A program made the translations under genes and the position numbers. The notes under the pieces are model-generated. The model saw only the letters and a list, made by a program, of their open reading frames with translations. It was not told where the DNA came from and made no database searches. Positions 10,796 to 23,215 of a stretch of DNA of 64,000 nt are shown in pieces. Within the stretch, counting starts at the first letter, position 1. Every line of letters starts with the position of its first letter. Origin of the DNA: Oncomelania hupensis (lineage: Eukaryota; Mollusca; Gastropoda; Littorinimorpha; Pomatiopsidae); NCBI GenBank assembly GCA_036898135.1, contig CM072513.1:85360008-85424007 (forward strand), in the 5' to 3' direction.

Positions 10796-10916
10796 AATGA
10801 CGATTTGAGTTGTTGTTCAAAGGGATAATAATACTTGTATTCAAAGGAATTTGAGTTGTTGAGAGTGAGTTCAACGTCTCCGCGTTATTTCTGGTCAAGC
10901 CACAACAACGGCTCCA

Positions 10917-12471
10917 GTGCCACCCGTGTCAGATCCTGCTACATTCGCCTCGGAGCTGAATCAGTTCTACAACAGGTTTGACAAGGCGGACTACAGCTCC
11001 GAGTGTGAGCGTCAGATGCGGGAGGCCCCACCGACCGAGGGATCCATCAACATCACCGTGGAGGAGGTTCAACAACAGTTCCAACGCGTCCAGACGTCCA
11101 AAGCTGCTGGTCCAAAGCTGCTGGTCCAGACGGCATCCCAGTCAGGCTGCTGCGCGAGTGCGCCGAATCCCTCGCCCCTGCCTTCCAGCCTGTCTTTCAG
11201 CAGTCCGTCGACACCGGCGTGGTTCCCTCCCTCTGGAAATCCACTCTCATTGTCCCCGTCCCCAAGAAAGCCAAACCCTCCGAGTTAAACCACTTCCGAC
11301 CCGTGGAGCTCACTCCTCTGGCAATGAAGTGCCTGGAGAGGATCATCCTCAAGTCGCTGCTGAAGACGGTGGAGCCTCAGCTGGACCCGCTCCAGTTCGC
11401 GTACCGCGCAGGACGAGGAGTTGAGGACGCCATCGCCACGTGCTGCACAAGATCCTCACCCATCTGGACTCCCCCGGCAACTCTGCACGTGTGTTATTTG
11501 CTGACTTTTCGTCTGCATTTAACACGATCCAGCGTCACGTCATGGTGCAGAAGCTGTTCGGTTTTCAGGTGCCGACAACGACCGTAAAGTGGATCCTGGA
11601 CTTCCTCAGCGACAGAGAGCAGCGGGTGAGAGTGGGCGACGTTGTGTCATCGGCCCTGACTACCAACACTGGGGCCCCTCAGGGGTGTGTCTTGAGCCCC
11701 TTTCTGTACATTATGTACACAAATGACTGTCGGTGCACCAAAGACAACACCTCGTGTGTGAAATTTGCTGACGATTCTGCAATTGTGGGTCTCATTTCCG
11801 ATGACGAATCCATCAAAAAATATCAAGAATCAGTAGATGAGTTTGCAGGTTGGTGTAGTGACCATTTCTTGGAACTCAATGTGACGAAAACTAATGAATT
11901 GGTTCTTGACCACAGGCGCAGTGCTGACCCGCCAGAGCCAATTCAAATTAAAGGTGAGGACATTGTGATTGTGGACACGACCAAGTATCTAGGCCTGATT
12001 CTGGACTCAAAGCTCAGCTTCAAAGACCACGTGTCATCAACTCAAAAGAAGTGTCAGCAGAGGCTTCACGTCCTGCGAAGACTGACATCCTTTGACCTTG
12101 ACCCCAATCTGCTTCTCAATTTGTATAGGAGCATGATAGAGCCCCTTCTACTGTACTGCAGCCCTGTGTTCTTCCAGACGCTGTCGGTCACAGAGAAGAA
12201 CAAGCTGCTAAAAGTAGCGCAAACTGCCTCAAAGATCATAGGCCTCCCCGTCCCCCCTCTGCCCGATCTTTGCGAGAAAGCCCTCCTTCGCAGAGCGCGT
12301 GGGGTCTTGGCCGACACTTTGCACCCTCTGAACAGTGAGTTTGAGATCTTGCCATCGCAGTGCAGGTACAGAGTACCCAAATGCAACAAAGTCAAACTCA
12401 GGAACAGCTTTGTTCCTAACGCAGTCAAATGCTTTTATGCGTTAGTCGGGCGGCGCATAGTACAGCGCTAG
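10917..12471 (+). pseudogene. non-LTR reverse transcriptase, two frameshifts
   Basis: Encodes the linker before RT, then most of the RT domain: KSTLIVPVPKKAKPSELNHF, LFADFSSAFNTI, the GAPQGCVLSPFLY motif, the catalytic FADD (about 11770), KYLGLILDSKLSF, and the C-terminal thumb and tail (RSMIEPLLLYCSPVFFQ). The family is CR1/L2-related (Rex1/Babar-like), with no endonuclease part left. Two lesions break it. One is a 14-bp tandem duplication TCCAAAGCTGCTGG (11097-11110 and 11111-11124). The other is a one-base loss at about 11440, where the frame shifts just before the FADF-SAF motif. Stop at 12469-12471. Confidence 0.85.
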
Positions 12472-12659
12472 GACAGAACCACCCCAGATGGACTATTGTC
12501 TGTATGTGTTAAAACCCACTCCCTTCCCCGCACTGTTTTGCTACCACAGACCCATTTCCACCACTTACCCCTTCCGAGAGTGCTCATTCGCGTAACCTCT
12601 TCCACCTGCTATGAACGTATTTGTTGTAATGGATCCTTTCCTACATGTAATGTAACCTA

Positions 12660-12840
12660 TGTAATATTGTGTGTGTGTGTGTGTGTGTATGTGTGTGTGC
12701 GTGTGATTACATGCAGATGCACGCAAGGGTACAAATGTTGTGTATCTGGTATGTTTGTTTGAGCTGAATATTATACTGTAATAAAGTAATTGAGTGTGTG
12801 TGAGTGTGTGTGTGTGTGTGTGTGATTTGTGTGTGTGTTT
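12660..12840. repeat. (GT)n microsatellites in LINE 3' UTR
   Basis: Two GT runs (about 12668-12702 and 12794-12837) separated by non-repetitive sequence, followed by a T-rich stretch. Confidence 0.93.
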
Positions 12841-13119
12841 TTTGTTTTTTTGTGTTTTTTTGTTGTTTTTTTTTCCCCTCAATGTTATGTTACTATTCCA
12901 TTTCTGTCACTGTGTTTATTGCCATTATAAAATCTTGTCTTGTCTTGCAAAGCGACAACCCACATTTTTCTTTCTGAGAAATAAAGAATGCATTGACTTG
13001 ACTTGACTTGACTTGAGTTGTTGAAACTCTTTATCGAATTAAAAACTCTAAATATTTGAGTTGTTGTTCAAAGTAGCTGGTGTTCAGTTTCTTTCGTTTT
13101 TTCTTTTATTGTGTTTACC

Positions 13120-13462
13120 ACTGTGATTATGGAAGTATTACAAACGCAAAAAAACAAGCCACTTCTTTGCGACAGAGGTTACACTTATACACAAGACAAA
13201 AACAAAGACTTGCAAATATACTGGAGATGTGCCAACAGAGATTGCACAGGTTGTGCAATTTCTTTAAAACATCTGAATGGAAGTTTGCAGATGTGGTGCA
13301 CACGGGTCGTCATAACCACTTACCGAATGAATGTGGTATTGAGGTATTTGAAATAATTCTTTTCAGTCTTATTTTTATAATATCGGTAAAGTGAACCTTG
13401 AAAAAGGCATTTGTGATGGTCTGGGGACTTTGAAAAAAATAAAATAAACAAAAATTCACTCC

Positions 13463-13501
<39 letters not shown>

Positions 13502-13985
13502 GGGGAGGGGGGTCCAGATTTTTTTCTAGGATGCAAAATGGTGCTATATGGTGCTATCTGAACCTGGAAAAAGCCATTTGCTTTTTTGGGGGTGTTGGGG
13601 CGGGGTGGGGAGGAGGGGTGGGGTGGGGGGATCCGGAACCCTGGTCCGGCCCTGCAAGAAAACAAAAAGTTTTAATTTAAGGTGGCAGTTTAGGTACATT
13701 AATGAAAGGAAGTTCTCTACAAACATGTTGTGGATGATGTTGTTAGTCAGTTTGTATGTGTGTGTGATGTTTTTTTTATGTGTATGTGATGTTTATTTCC
13801 AAAATATGTGTAGGTAAGAAAACTTCAATTGAGTCTAAAAGAGGCGGCTGTTACAGACCATGGAACATCAGCAATCATTAACGACGAAGTCGCTCGCGGA
13901 ATCCACAAGGATACTGTTGCCGCTCTTCCCAAAGAGGATTCTTTGAAGAGGATAATTAAGAGAGAACGACGCAAACATCTGTTTG
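13120..13985 (+). pseudogene. FLYWCH zinc-finger transposase remnant (MULE-like), two exon pieces
   Basis: Piece 1 (13120-13340) has a FLYWCH domain: LLCDRGYTYTQDKNKDLQIY, then YWRCANRDCTGC. The closing His residues (TGRHNHLPN) come in another frame, so there is a frameshift near 13290. Piece 2 (13816-13985) follows a possible acceptor and matches the segment that follows FLYWCH in animal Mutator-like transposases (AIINDEV, ALPKEDSLKRII, KRERRKH). It then runs straight into the inverted GGAGAA array. The catalytic DDE part is missing. A hAT-derived short insert sits between the two pieces. Confidence 0.6.
13387..13652. mobile_element. short hAT-derived non-autonomous element
   Basis: Shares ACCTTGAAAAAGGCATTTG, GGATGCAAAATGGTGCTAT and the right end GGTCCGGCCCTG with the inner hAT at 2487-4168, but has no transposase. 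A 32-base T run (about 13465-13499) lies inside it. Confidence 0.6.
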
Positions 13986-14150
13986 AACGTTCTCCCTTTT
14001 GTCAATTCTCCCCTTTGTCCGTTCTCCAATTTGTCCAGTCTCCTTTCTGCCTTTCTCCGTTTTGTCTTTCTCCATTTCCTCCATTCTCCATTTTGTCCAG
14101 TCAACCATCTGTCTTTCCATTTTTTTGTCCCTTCTCCCGTCTGTCATGCT
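13985..14150. repeat. GGAGAA-type array, inverted (right arm)
   Basis: Irregular 15-17 bp units such as GTTCTCCCTTTTGTC, the inverted form of those at 10329-10795. It ends with TCCCGTCTGTC, the mirror of the left edge GACAGAAGGGAGAA. The pair encloses 3.2 kb that includes the FLYWCH remnant. Confidence 0.8.
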
Positions 14151-14389
14151 TCCGCTATGGTCCTACTGTGTTTGACTGCAGTCAGAGAGACAAGGTACCC
14201 GTCGGCAGTGAGAGAAAATACTCAAAGAGCGAAGTAGAATACCCGTTGGTTGATGCTAACACACTGACCAAACGGGAAAAATTGAGCTCCCTTTTCAACG
14301 TTCTTTTCTTTGTAAAGTCACGTTTCATTGTGTCTCTACCGTTCTCTAGTTGACAACACCACTTACGCGTTATGTAAAGAAATCGGATA

Positions 14390-14551
<162 letters not shown>

Positions 14552-14720
14552 AGAACTGATTACGCGGAACAGTCAAAGAACTCTCTGTCCATAGATATGT
14601 ATGTATGTCTCTGTCTATGTGGCTCTTTGTCTGTCTGTCTGTTTGTATTTCTATCTAGCTATCTCTCACTCACTCTACTCACTCTACTCTCTCCCTTTCC
14701 CCTCCCACTCCTTTACCCCA

Positions 14721-14776
<56 letters not shown>

Positions 14777-14779
14777 GTA

Positions 14780-17270
14780 ATCAAGTGCTAAGGGCTATAA
14801 TGTTGCACAGGACAAAGCAGTCGTTCTTGCACGACAACCAATTTACACATTCGATCAGTGTTCGATCAGGGTTTGGATCTCACAACCCGTCAATAGGCTT
14901 ACATCATGCTTGGCCATTTCGTTATTCCCCAAACACAAGGGTGCCTGTCTGGCCAGCTAAATTAAATATAATCTTTTTTTTAATATCTTAAAAGTCGGGA
15001 TATGATATTAGTTCAATACTCGGGTTTAATCTGGAATCGCACCGTATAGCGATATTCTGCTTTATGTTCAATGTAAGTTTTGCAAAATGATCGTGACTGA
15101 CACAAATCCAGATATTGCGATTGGAATTAAAGTAGACCTTTGTACTTCTTGTTTGTAGCGCGCGTATAATACATTTCATATTGTACTGTATCTAGAACTG
15201 CAAAAAAAAAGAGGTCTTGATTCATTATTTAGTAATCCACGGTTGAAATACTTTGAAATAGCCTGGAATCAGAAGGAGCCAAATGTCGGTCTGTCCGTCC
15301 GTCTTTCCTTTTAGCGCCATATCTCAAGAACTACTGGACGTATTTTGACCAAACTTCATAGCAGCATTGCCTAGTTGGTGACCTGCCTCCCGTGCCATCA
15401 CATTTGCTCTACAGCAAAGGTCAAGGTCACTGGAGTCATTGGGTGGTTAAACAAGTTTTACTTAATATCTTAAAACCCGCTGAAGCGATTTTGTTGAGTT
15501 TTGGGATGGCCTACATGTACTTCAAATCGTGGGCCATCCTTCCCTAACTTTCCGGTTGTCTGTCAGTCGGTCTGTCCGTCGCTCCGAACGTCACTTTCAT
15601 CTGGAGGGGAGGGAGAGGGTGGGTGGTGGGTGTCAGGAACACTTTTCTGCCCTTACCTCAAGAATTGTGAACCCAAAGTTTCAAATCATTTTTTTCTTGT
15701 GCGGATATTTTAACAACTGCTATAAGCATATTAGACCATTCCGTATTAATTCTGTACTTTCTCAAAGGTTGCGGTCACTGTACTTCACCATTTTCTAATC
15801 CCATTTTGTAAGGCTGTGCTATATCTGAGCCGATTTTGATAACGATTTGCTTGCAGAAAGTTGAGATAGTGGGCTGCCATTGTACGCTTTCCCTTTTGCT
15901 TGGTTAAGCTAAAGCTGACAACGCCGCCAACAGAATGAACACTTTGGAAAATGGTTATTTTTCAGATGTTGGTGTGAGGGTCTCAATAATAAGTATTATA
16001 GTCCCCTATACGCATTGTGTACGGGGACGTTAATCTACATCCTGAACTGAGGGTCTGAAATATATATTTGATTAGCTTGCCATCTTGTTCAGTCTTCACA
16101 CTATCTAGGAAAAGATGGATTCCGTTCTTGGATTCATATTGCCTTAAAAACAAATACTTGTATTACTTAGAAAGCGAAGCTTTTCACGGGATCGCCCCGT
16201 CTTCATTACTACAAAGGGGAGGGATGTGTGTGCGAGAGTGTGGATTCCTATTATACTTTAAATGCAATTAAACTATCTTTTCAAATAGCGCAACTTACCA
16301 CTGCAAGACCTGCTTCAGGCTTTTGAAACAAACGCTGGTGTAAAGTACAGTGAAATAAGCGTTCTTAAAGATCGCACTTACCCACTCAAAGAATTGCCAC
16401 AGGCGCTGGAAGGGTACAACAATCAGACATCGGAACTCGAGAATCGAACACACTGTCACTTAACTGTGAGGGGAGGAAGAGTTTGTGTTAAACACATGTA
16501 GTAATTAGTTGTCTCGCTTAAACAAAATAATGGGACCTCACAGAAAACTTTTCTTTACACCAGTGTAGCTAGCAGTAGAAAGGAAAAATGAAAGCCTTTC
16601 AAAACAAATGGTATAAAATGTTCCAAATTTGTGGCTTCATTAAAAAAAGGCTTCCTCAAGCTAAAACGTCCCAGCTGAAGATTAATTACACACACGTTAC
16701 ATTAATTTTGCAAAATAAAATAACAACAAAAGTCATTTTTTTAAAAAGGAACTAAAAGCAAAATGTGTTCGTCCGAGGTCTTAGCAAAGACTATGAAAGA
16801 ACGCAGTCTAACCGTGGAACTGAAGAAGAACACGTTCTTTGGTCTAACTCAATCGTTCTCACACAGTCCCAGACTTGCATGCAATGAGCGCTGGGTCGCT
16901 AAAACCACGATTTGAATAATCAGGCAGTGTGGTCCCCACCCGTCACGGCGTTAACTGCCACATGACAGTCATTGATATAAATTATGGCCCTTGCTTACAC
17001 GTTGCCTTACCCCGCTGCTGCTGTCCATTGGCAAGTTACAGTAACTCCATTAAGAGCTGCTGTGTTGGAGCGACTTGTAATTTTGAGGCAAGAGGTGGTA
17101 AGTCCTCTGCCAATTAGTATCAGAATATATTAAGTCCGAAACAACCTCCATTTCATCAACGAAATAATAAAATGATTGATAACTTCTGAATACAAAAACT
17201 TTATAGATCGGACTCCACCAGACCATTGTTAAGGTGTCTTTTGTTCAATTACTGATGATTCTCTCTTTTA
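14780..17270. other. no gene recognised; contains short dispersed motifs
   Basis: No convincing coding exon. The stretch holds a dispersed repeat (15283-15392), a copy of the short GTCCCC...GGGGAC motif (16001-16037) and otherwise AT-rich single-copy-looking sequence. Confidence 0.5.
15283..15392. repeat. dispersed repeat, TCTCAAGAACTACTGGACG family, copy 1
   Basis: The order GTCTGTCCGTC, AAGAACTACTGGACGTATTT, CATAGCAGCATTGCCTAG and TGACCTG is repeated at 58375-58482 with scattered changes. Weaker relatives occur around 48890-49000 and 49540. No ORF. Confidence 0.55.
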
Positions 17271-17274
17271 ATGT

Positions 17275-17530
17275 TTGTTTGTATAGCGGTTTTCCCGCTC
17301 AAGAGCTGCTCAAGGCGCTGTTCGATACAAGATCTATTTCAAGATATCTGAGGCGCCCACTTGCTGCGGTCCAGACAACTGAGCCCAATCCTAGACGACC
17401 GGGGATGGGCAGAAGGAATCTAGTGCGTGCTGGGTGTATTCGTGTAGCCTGCTCTCACCCGTCTAGGACATGAGCGTCAGGATCTTCAAAGTCTGTGCGA
17501 ATGAAATGCGTAAATTATACTCTCATCCGA
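17275..17530. repeat. GAGCTGCTCAAGGCGCT family, copy 2
   Basis: TATAGCGG, GAGCTGCTCAAGGCGCTG, CCAGACAACTGAGCCCAATC, GTCTAGGACATGAGCGTCAG and TATACTCTCATCCGAAG appear in the same order as copy 1. Confidence 0.75.
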
Positions 17531-18027
17531 AGGAGTAATTCTGTTCCCAAGAAACCATGATTCGTGTCGTTATCTATTGGTTGTGTTTTGTAACCAATAC
17601 TATGTTTTGTCAGTGAAGGAACTTACAAAACTACGGATTTGGGAATTGATACAACAGGCGGTAAGCTTATTTTGGTCATTAGTTTCGTTTGGCTAAATTC
17701 TGTTTCACGCGTTGGTGGCAGACACTTGGCAGACTCGTGCTAAAAATGCTAATTAATTACGATAATTAATTTTAAGAGGGTGTTGGGTGTGGAACAGGAA
17801 GGAATAAAAAGAACAAAGAGAACTTGCTACATTCCAATAGTGCTGGGCACACGCTCTGCATGACTTGAAAACATTCTTCCATGGCTAAAATACCGAGAGA
17901 ATGGTGAGAAGAACGATTTCCGACGTCTGGTGTCGAAATAGACCCACTGTAAAGCGAGATAGACCCAATGCAGGGTCGAAATAGACCCAACGTAAGGTCG
18001 AAAATTGTTCTAATATACAGTAATTAA

Positions 18028-18088
<61 letters not shown>
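18028..18088. repeat. (GAT)n microsatellite
   Basis: About 20 GAT units, followed by a TATAGCGCC element-like start. A decayed TTGCTTTAGGTCCAGCGGAC repeat lies at 18238-18290. Confidence 0.97.
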
Positions 18089-18089
<1 letters not shown>

Positions 18090-18574
18090 CTTGTATAGCG
18101 CCATATTCATAGCGTACTTTATGAACTCAAAGAGCTGGTCAAGGCAGTGCCAGACCAAAATCTGTGACACCAGCTTGCTGTATCTTGCGCATTATCTACC
18201 GCCATAAACCATTATAGGCTACAATACAATACAAGATTATTGCTTTAGGTCCAGCGGACTCTTCCGAGCCAAATCGGGACCAACATAAACCATTAAGCAT
18301 CGTCCATGCACTGTGTGTGTAGATCTACGGGTTAATTTGAACTGTTTATCAGTTGTTGTTTTTTAAATAATGACCGAGTTCTTTGACGTGCCGTGTAGGC
18401 GTCACAAACGTAGCTTAGCACAACATAATAACACAATAGACTGTTCTTCCACAGTCTTTAATATTGCTTATTGCCCTTGGAATTTACAGTTTATTAACCT
18501 GAACACATAATGTTGTTTATTAGACAGCGAAGTATCATACATTAATGCATTATAGAGAGTTCACGACCTCTCCA

Positions 18575-18700
18575 AATTATAATGGCAGAGCGAGAGAGAG
18601 AGCGAGAGAGAGAGAGAGAAACAGAGACAAGAGACAGAGACAGAGAGTGACAAGGACAGAAAAGGAGGGGGGGAGGTGGAGGGAGAGAAAGAAAGAGAGA
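18575..18700. repeat. GA-rich tract
   Basis: GAGA and GACA repeats, imperfect. A 26-bp segment (AGACAGCAAAGACYATAAAT type) is duplicated at about 18846-18915. Confidence 0.85.
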
Positions 18701-19654
18701 CAGACTTTCAATTCATTTACAATATCTCATTCTCGCGAGAACAAACACCCAATCAGAGAAAAACAAACGGAAGTCAAGGTCAACTCAAAATCAAGGTCAT
18801 TACAGAAACAGAAAACTTAGCTGACAGACACTGATACAGAGAGACAGACAGCAAAGACCATAAATACTTCGAATGAGAGAGAAAACAGACAGCAAAGACT
18901 ATAAATACTTCGAATGACAGAGAAGACGGAAACGCACACGTTGATAGACAAAGAGAAGCAATAAAGGTCGTATGACAAGGAGATTCTAATTTGGTAGTAA
19001 ACAAGGTCCCTGTCCTAAGTACCGTCATTAAGTTTAGTGTACAGATAAGTACATGTACCCGAGCAAGGTAGTCTGTATTTTACAACCGTGTACATATCCA
19101 CAACTCTAGGATTAAAGTCGCTGTAACCACCGTAAGAGGATACCTTAAGTACAGGTGAGTAACGTGTACCTAAACATTTCCTGTGCTTGCGAGAATTGTT
19201 ACCTGCGATGTAAGCCTAATGTCTTTTGGCTCTGTGATTTTGTTGTCTTTGGAATGAAGGTAAAATCCAGAAGATTGTGTTTTAGGTAAAATATCGTCAA
19301 AAGGTATCTCTGTTTTCTACAGATCTAATCGACATTTTGTTTTGTTTGATTGTTTTGTTTGTTTGTTTGTTTTATTGTTTGTTCGCTGAAAATGAATATC
19401 TTTATGATCAAACGTGTTAGCGATAGTCTACCAGTTGACCACAAACAGCAGTAAACTTACTTCCCTTTATGATGTACATGTAGTACGCAGGTCTGTGCGG
19501 GAGAAGGGATGGAGTTTGAGTGCTCTCAATACATTTCCAACATCATGCTGTCGTGTAAAATCAATCAAGTTTTATATAGATCTATAACACAATCAAACAA
19601 AGGTTCACAGGTTTATTCAGATTCTCAGCCCAAGATGGAGGCTATTTCAGCATA

Positions 19655-19805
19655 AATCTATAGTTCTAAACCCGGTGTAGCAGGCCAGAGTATACCCCGC
19701 CTAAAGTATACCCAGGGTATAAACTGGCCTAGCCCAGACTATGCCTCCGTATAAACTGACCTAGCCCAGACTATACCCCTGGGTATTATCTGGCCTAGGC
19801 TCGTT
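19655..19805. repeat. imperfect tandem repeat of TATACCC...GGGTATA...GGCCTAG units
   Basis: Short palindromic units (CCAGGGTATAAACTGGCCTA, GACTATACCCCTGGGTATTA) repeat several times. The same unit type is present at 20830-20879 and 27558-27640, on either side of LTR retrotransposon 1. Confidence 0.7.
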
Positions 19806-19912
19806 TAACCCTCTCCTGCCCATTATAACCCCCCCCCCCCCCCCCACTACGGAAGACCTTATCCTTCACGTTACTCTTTATTATTTATGTGTTGTAATTG
19901 TTCTGATGCACT

Positions 19913-20644
<732 letters not shown>

Positions 20645-20645
20645 C

Positions 20646-20666
20646 AGGGTTAGGGTTAGGGTTATT
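20646..20666. repeat. short interstitial telomere repeat, (TTAGGG)3
   Basis: Three TTAGGG units follow the GATA array directly. Confidence 0.9.
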
Positions 20667-20879
20667 TTTTTTTATATTTTTTTTACACGCAAGATAAAGG
20701 TTGTTAGCTGAGTTCACTCGGGTTTTTATTTTTTTAAATATTTTTTTTTATACGCAAGCAAAAGGCTGTTACCTGAGAGTTGGTCACGCAAACGGTCATG
20801 TACAACAAACCCATGAGTGAAATCTCTTTAGGTGGGGGTATATTCAGGGCGCGAGGGGTATGACCTGGCCTAGGCTGAT

Positions 20880-22277
20880 TGTCACGTGAAGAGTTTTTGT
20901 GAAGAGACCCTCCTACGTCTCGTTCCAAGAACAAGTTAAGTTTAGATAAAAGGTAGAGTTGAAAAAATAAAGAAACTCGAAACAACAGTGTAAAATTTCC
21001 CTTTTTGTTATTATTTACACTACTGGACCACGATTTACAAAATCTGCCGAAAATGTTTCAAAACTGTACAAGAAACCCGAAATATTCTTGAAATATTCTT
21101 TAAATGTCAGTCCTGATTAGTTTCCCAATTTCTTTAAAGTTCAGACATATCGATCTTTCTCATCATCTGGTGGGGACATCGGAAGTACCGTAGGCTTCAG
21201 CGAAGTCGAGAACTTAACTGAGTACTGTGGTGATAGTCGCCCCTGCAGTGGATGATGTTGCTGATGAAGGAGTGGGCTGGTAGTAGTATGGTTGGCAGTG
21301 TTGGCAGCGGATGGATGGTCGGTTGGTTGGTTGGATGGTGTTGTAGATGGTGGTGTGGTCGGTGGGTTGGATGATTGTATGGTCCTTCCCCCTTCCAAGG
21401 TAATGGATCCGTGGGGTCTCCCCAGGCAAGGGATCCAGGAAAAAGAAGAAAATCTGCAACATGCTGAAAGACCATACAGTATCCCGACTCCCATAACCTT
21501 ACCTAACCAGGCAAGGTTCACACCATCAGAAAATAAACAGTGCATCGTTTATTACGGTAATAAACGCCCCTGCGTCCAGCACTGCTGTCATCCTGCAAAG
21601 AATATTGGGGTAAACAAACGACTGTCTGCATTAATAATGATAAAAGAAAATAATAAATTCTCACCTCAAAAGATTATGTTGTTATATAAAAGTGTATCCA
21701 ATGAATGCATGTGTCACAGATAGTCCAGGCCTACTATAATTCCACAAGACTAGACCTGCTTTTATTCTAAATTGTTCTGTTCTGTCCTGACACAACTGTC
21801 ACTCTGTTCCTGACCTGACACTGCAATAATGTCCAGAAGTTTTACATAACACTTTGCTTAGTCAACTGAAAACTGCACACGCTGTAAACCAAACCTATCT
21901 CTGCCACAGAAATAGTATATAATTATAATTTTAACAGCGCTCCGTTATTTGTGCATAAATAACGAATACAACAAAGCCAGTTTTCACAAAAACATATTCG
22001 CTAAGCTAGCGAGAAACCACAAACGTGTTACAACGTGTTTCTACTCTAGTAGACAGCAAAGAAGTGACGATTCTTACTGCGCTTGCAAACCTATCGCTCA
22101 CCTTTCTTCAAAACTTGCATTCTGCACGGACTTCACGGCAAAAACTTATCCGAAACGTAGCCATGCTAAGCCATACTCTACAGTTATCAAACAGACAAAC
22201 ACGGGTTTATTATATCACATAATTTATTTCCACAAACTTTATACATAATATAATACATTGTCATTTTGCATGTGACA
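20880..22277 (-). repeat. 3' LTR of retrotransposon 1
   Basis: 1398 bp, TG...CA ends, same as 26160-27557 except one base. Short reading frames in it occur in both LTRs and have no recognised product. A purine stretch GGAGGG just outside it (22281-22288, read on the minus strand) is the likely polypurine tract. Confidence 0.95.
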
Positions 22278-22346
22278 ATACCCTCCGACACAAGATGAAA
22301 CATGGGAGTTTCATTCAAAACTGTTCTGTATCCTTCCCCTTGCTTC

Positions 22347-23215
22347 CTAGTTGAAGGTTCGACTCAGGTAGTCGGCTCCCACATTGTCCTTGCCTGCGAT
22401 GGCTTGAACAGTGAACTCGTAAGGCTGTAGCAACATAGCCCAGCGGGCAAGACGTCCGTTTGCTGGTTTGGATTGCCTCAGAAATTGCAGCGGGTGATGA
22501 TCTGTCTGAAGAGTGAAGTGTACACCATACAGGTACTGCTCAAACTTCTTGATCGCCCAGACCACAGCAAGACATTCCTGTTCCACCGTTGAGTAGTTCT
22601 GCTCTGCTGAGGTCAACTTGCGGCTAGCGTATGCCACAGGCATCAAAATCTCGTCATCCTGTTGCAATAGTACTGCTCCCAGCCCTTGTTGGGACGCATC
22701 TGTACGTAAGACGAATTCCTTTTCCAAATCTGGCAACCGAATGATGGGATGACTGGTTAGGCGTTGCTTCAACGTCTGGAATGCCTGTTCTGATTCCTCA
22801 GTCCAAGTGACAACGTTGGGCTGTTTCTTCTTGGTAGCGTTGGTCAGAGGAAGTGCGATGGCGGCGAAGTGCGGAATGAAACGCCTGTAGTAACTGGCCA
22901 ACCCGATGAACGCTCTGACGTCCTTCTTGGTGTGCGGCCGTGGTGCGTCCCGTATCTTCGCGAGTTTATCTTCCTCTGGACGGAGACAACCGCGTCCCAC
23001 GACGTGTCCTAGAAATGACAACTCTTGGAAACCCCAGAAGCATTTGGTAGGGCGTGCTGACAAATTTGCTTCGTCCAAACGTTCCAGAACTCTTCTGAGT
23101 ATCTCGATGTGGCGAGTCCACGCTTGAGTAGCAACGAGTACGTCATCAATGAAGTTGGAAACCTCCTCGCAGTTCAAAGGATCGAGGAGTTTTCTCATCA
23201 TCCTCGTAAAAACGG
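22347..23215 (-). pseudogene. RT C-terminal half plus RNase H (retrotransposon 1)
   Basis: Begins inside the reverse transcriptase just before the catalytic box FIDDVLV (the YxDD motif). It continues through the gypsy-type connection (KCFWGFQELSFLGHVV, FIGLASYYRRFI) into RNase H, with FVLRTDASQQGLGAVLL, EQECLAVVWAIKKFEQYL and TDHHPL, and ends in a usual DYLSR stretch. The N-terminal RT motifs are absent. The reading frame overlaps the end of the integrase frame in a different frame around 23200-23225, which marks the deletion junction. Not able to make a complete polymerase. Confidence 0.9.

Larger units (their letters stand above)
10865..13012 (+). mobile_element. non-LTR retrotransposon, CR1/Rex-like, 5' truncated
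   Basis: Contains the broken RT reading frame at 10917-12471, about 530 bp of 3' UTR with GT and T tracts, an AATAAA at about 12980, and a 3' tail of TTGAC pentamers (12992-13012). TTGAGTTGTTG occurs at both edges (about 10852 and 13013) and is a candidate target duplication. ATTTGAGTTGTTGTTCAAAG also repeats further out at 10803 and 13054. It lies between the two inverted GGAGAA arrays. Confidence 0.75.

Noticed and set aside
16929..17117. Short cysteine-rich frame ending near a GTAAGT
   Set aside because: 62 codons, no signal peptide, no recognised cysteine framework and no acceptor or partner exon; could be chance.
21141..21723. Reading frames of 80-143 codons inside the LTR, repeated at 26421-27003
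   Set aside because: They duplicate because the LTR duplicates; overlapping frames on both strands and no homology argue against coding.
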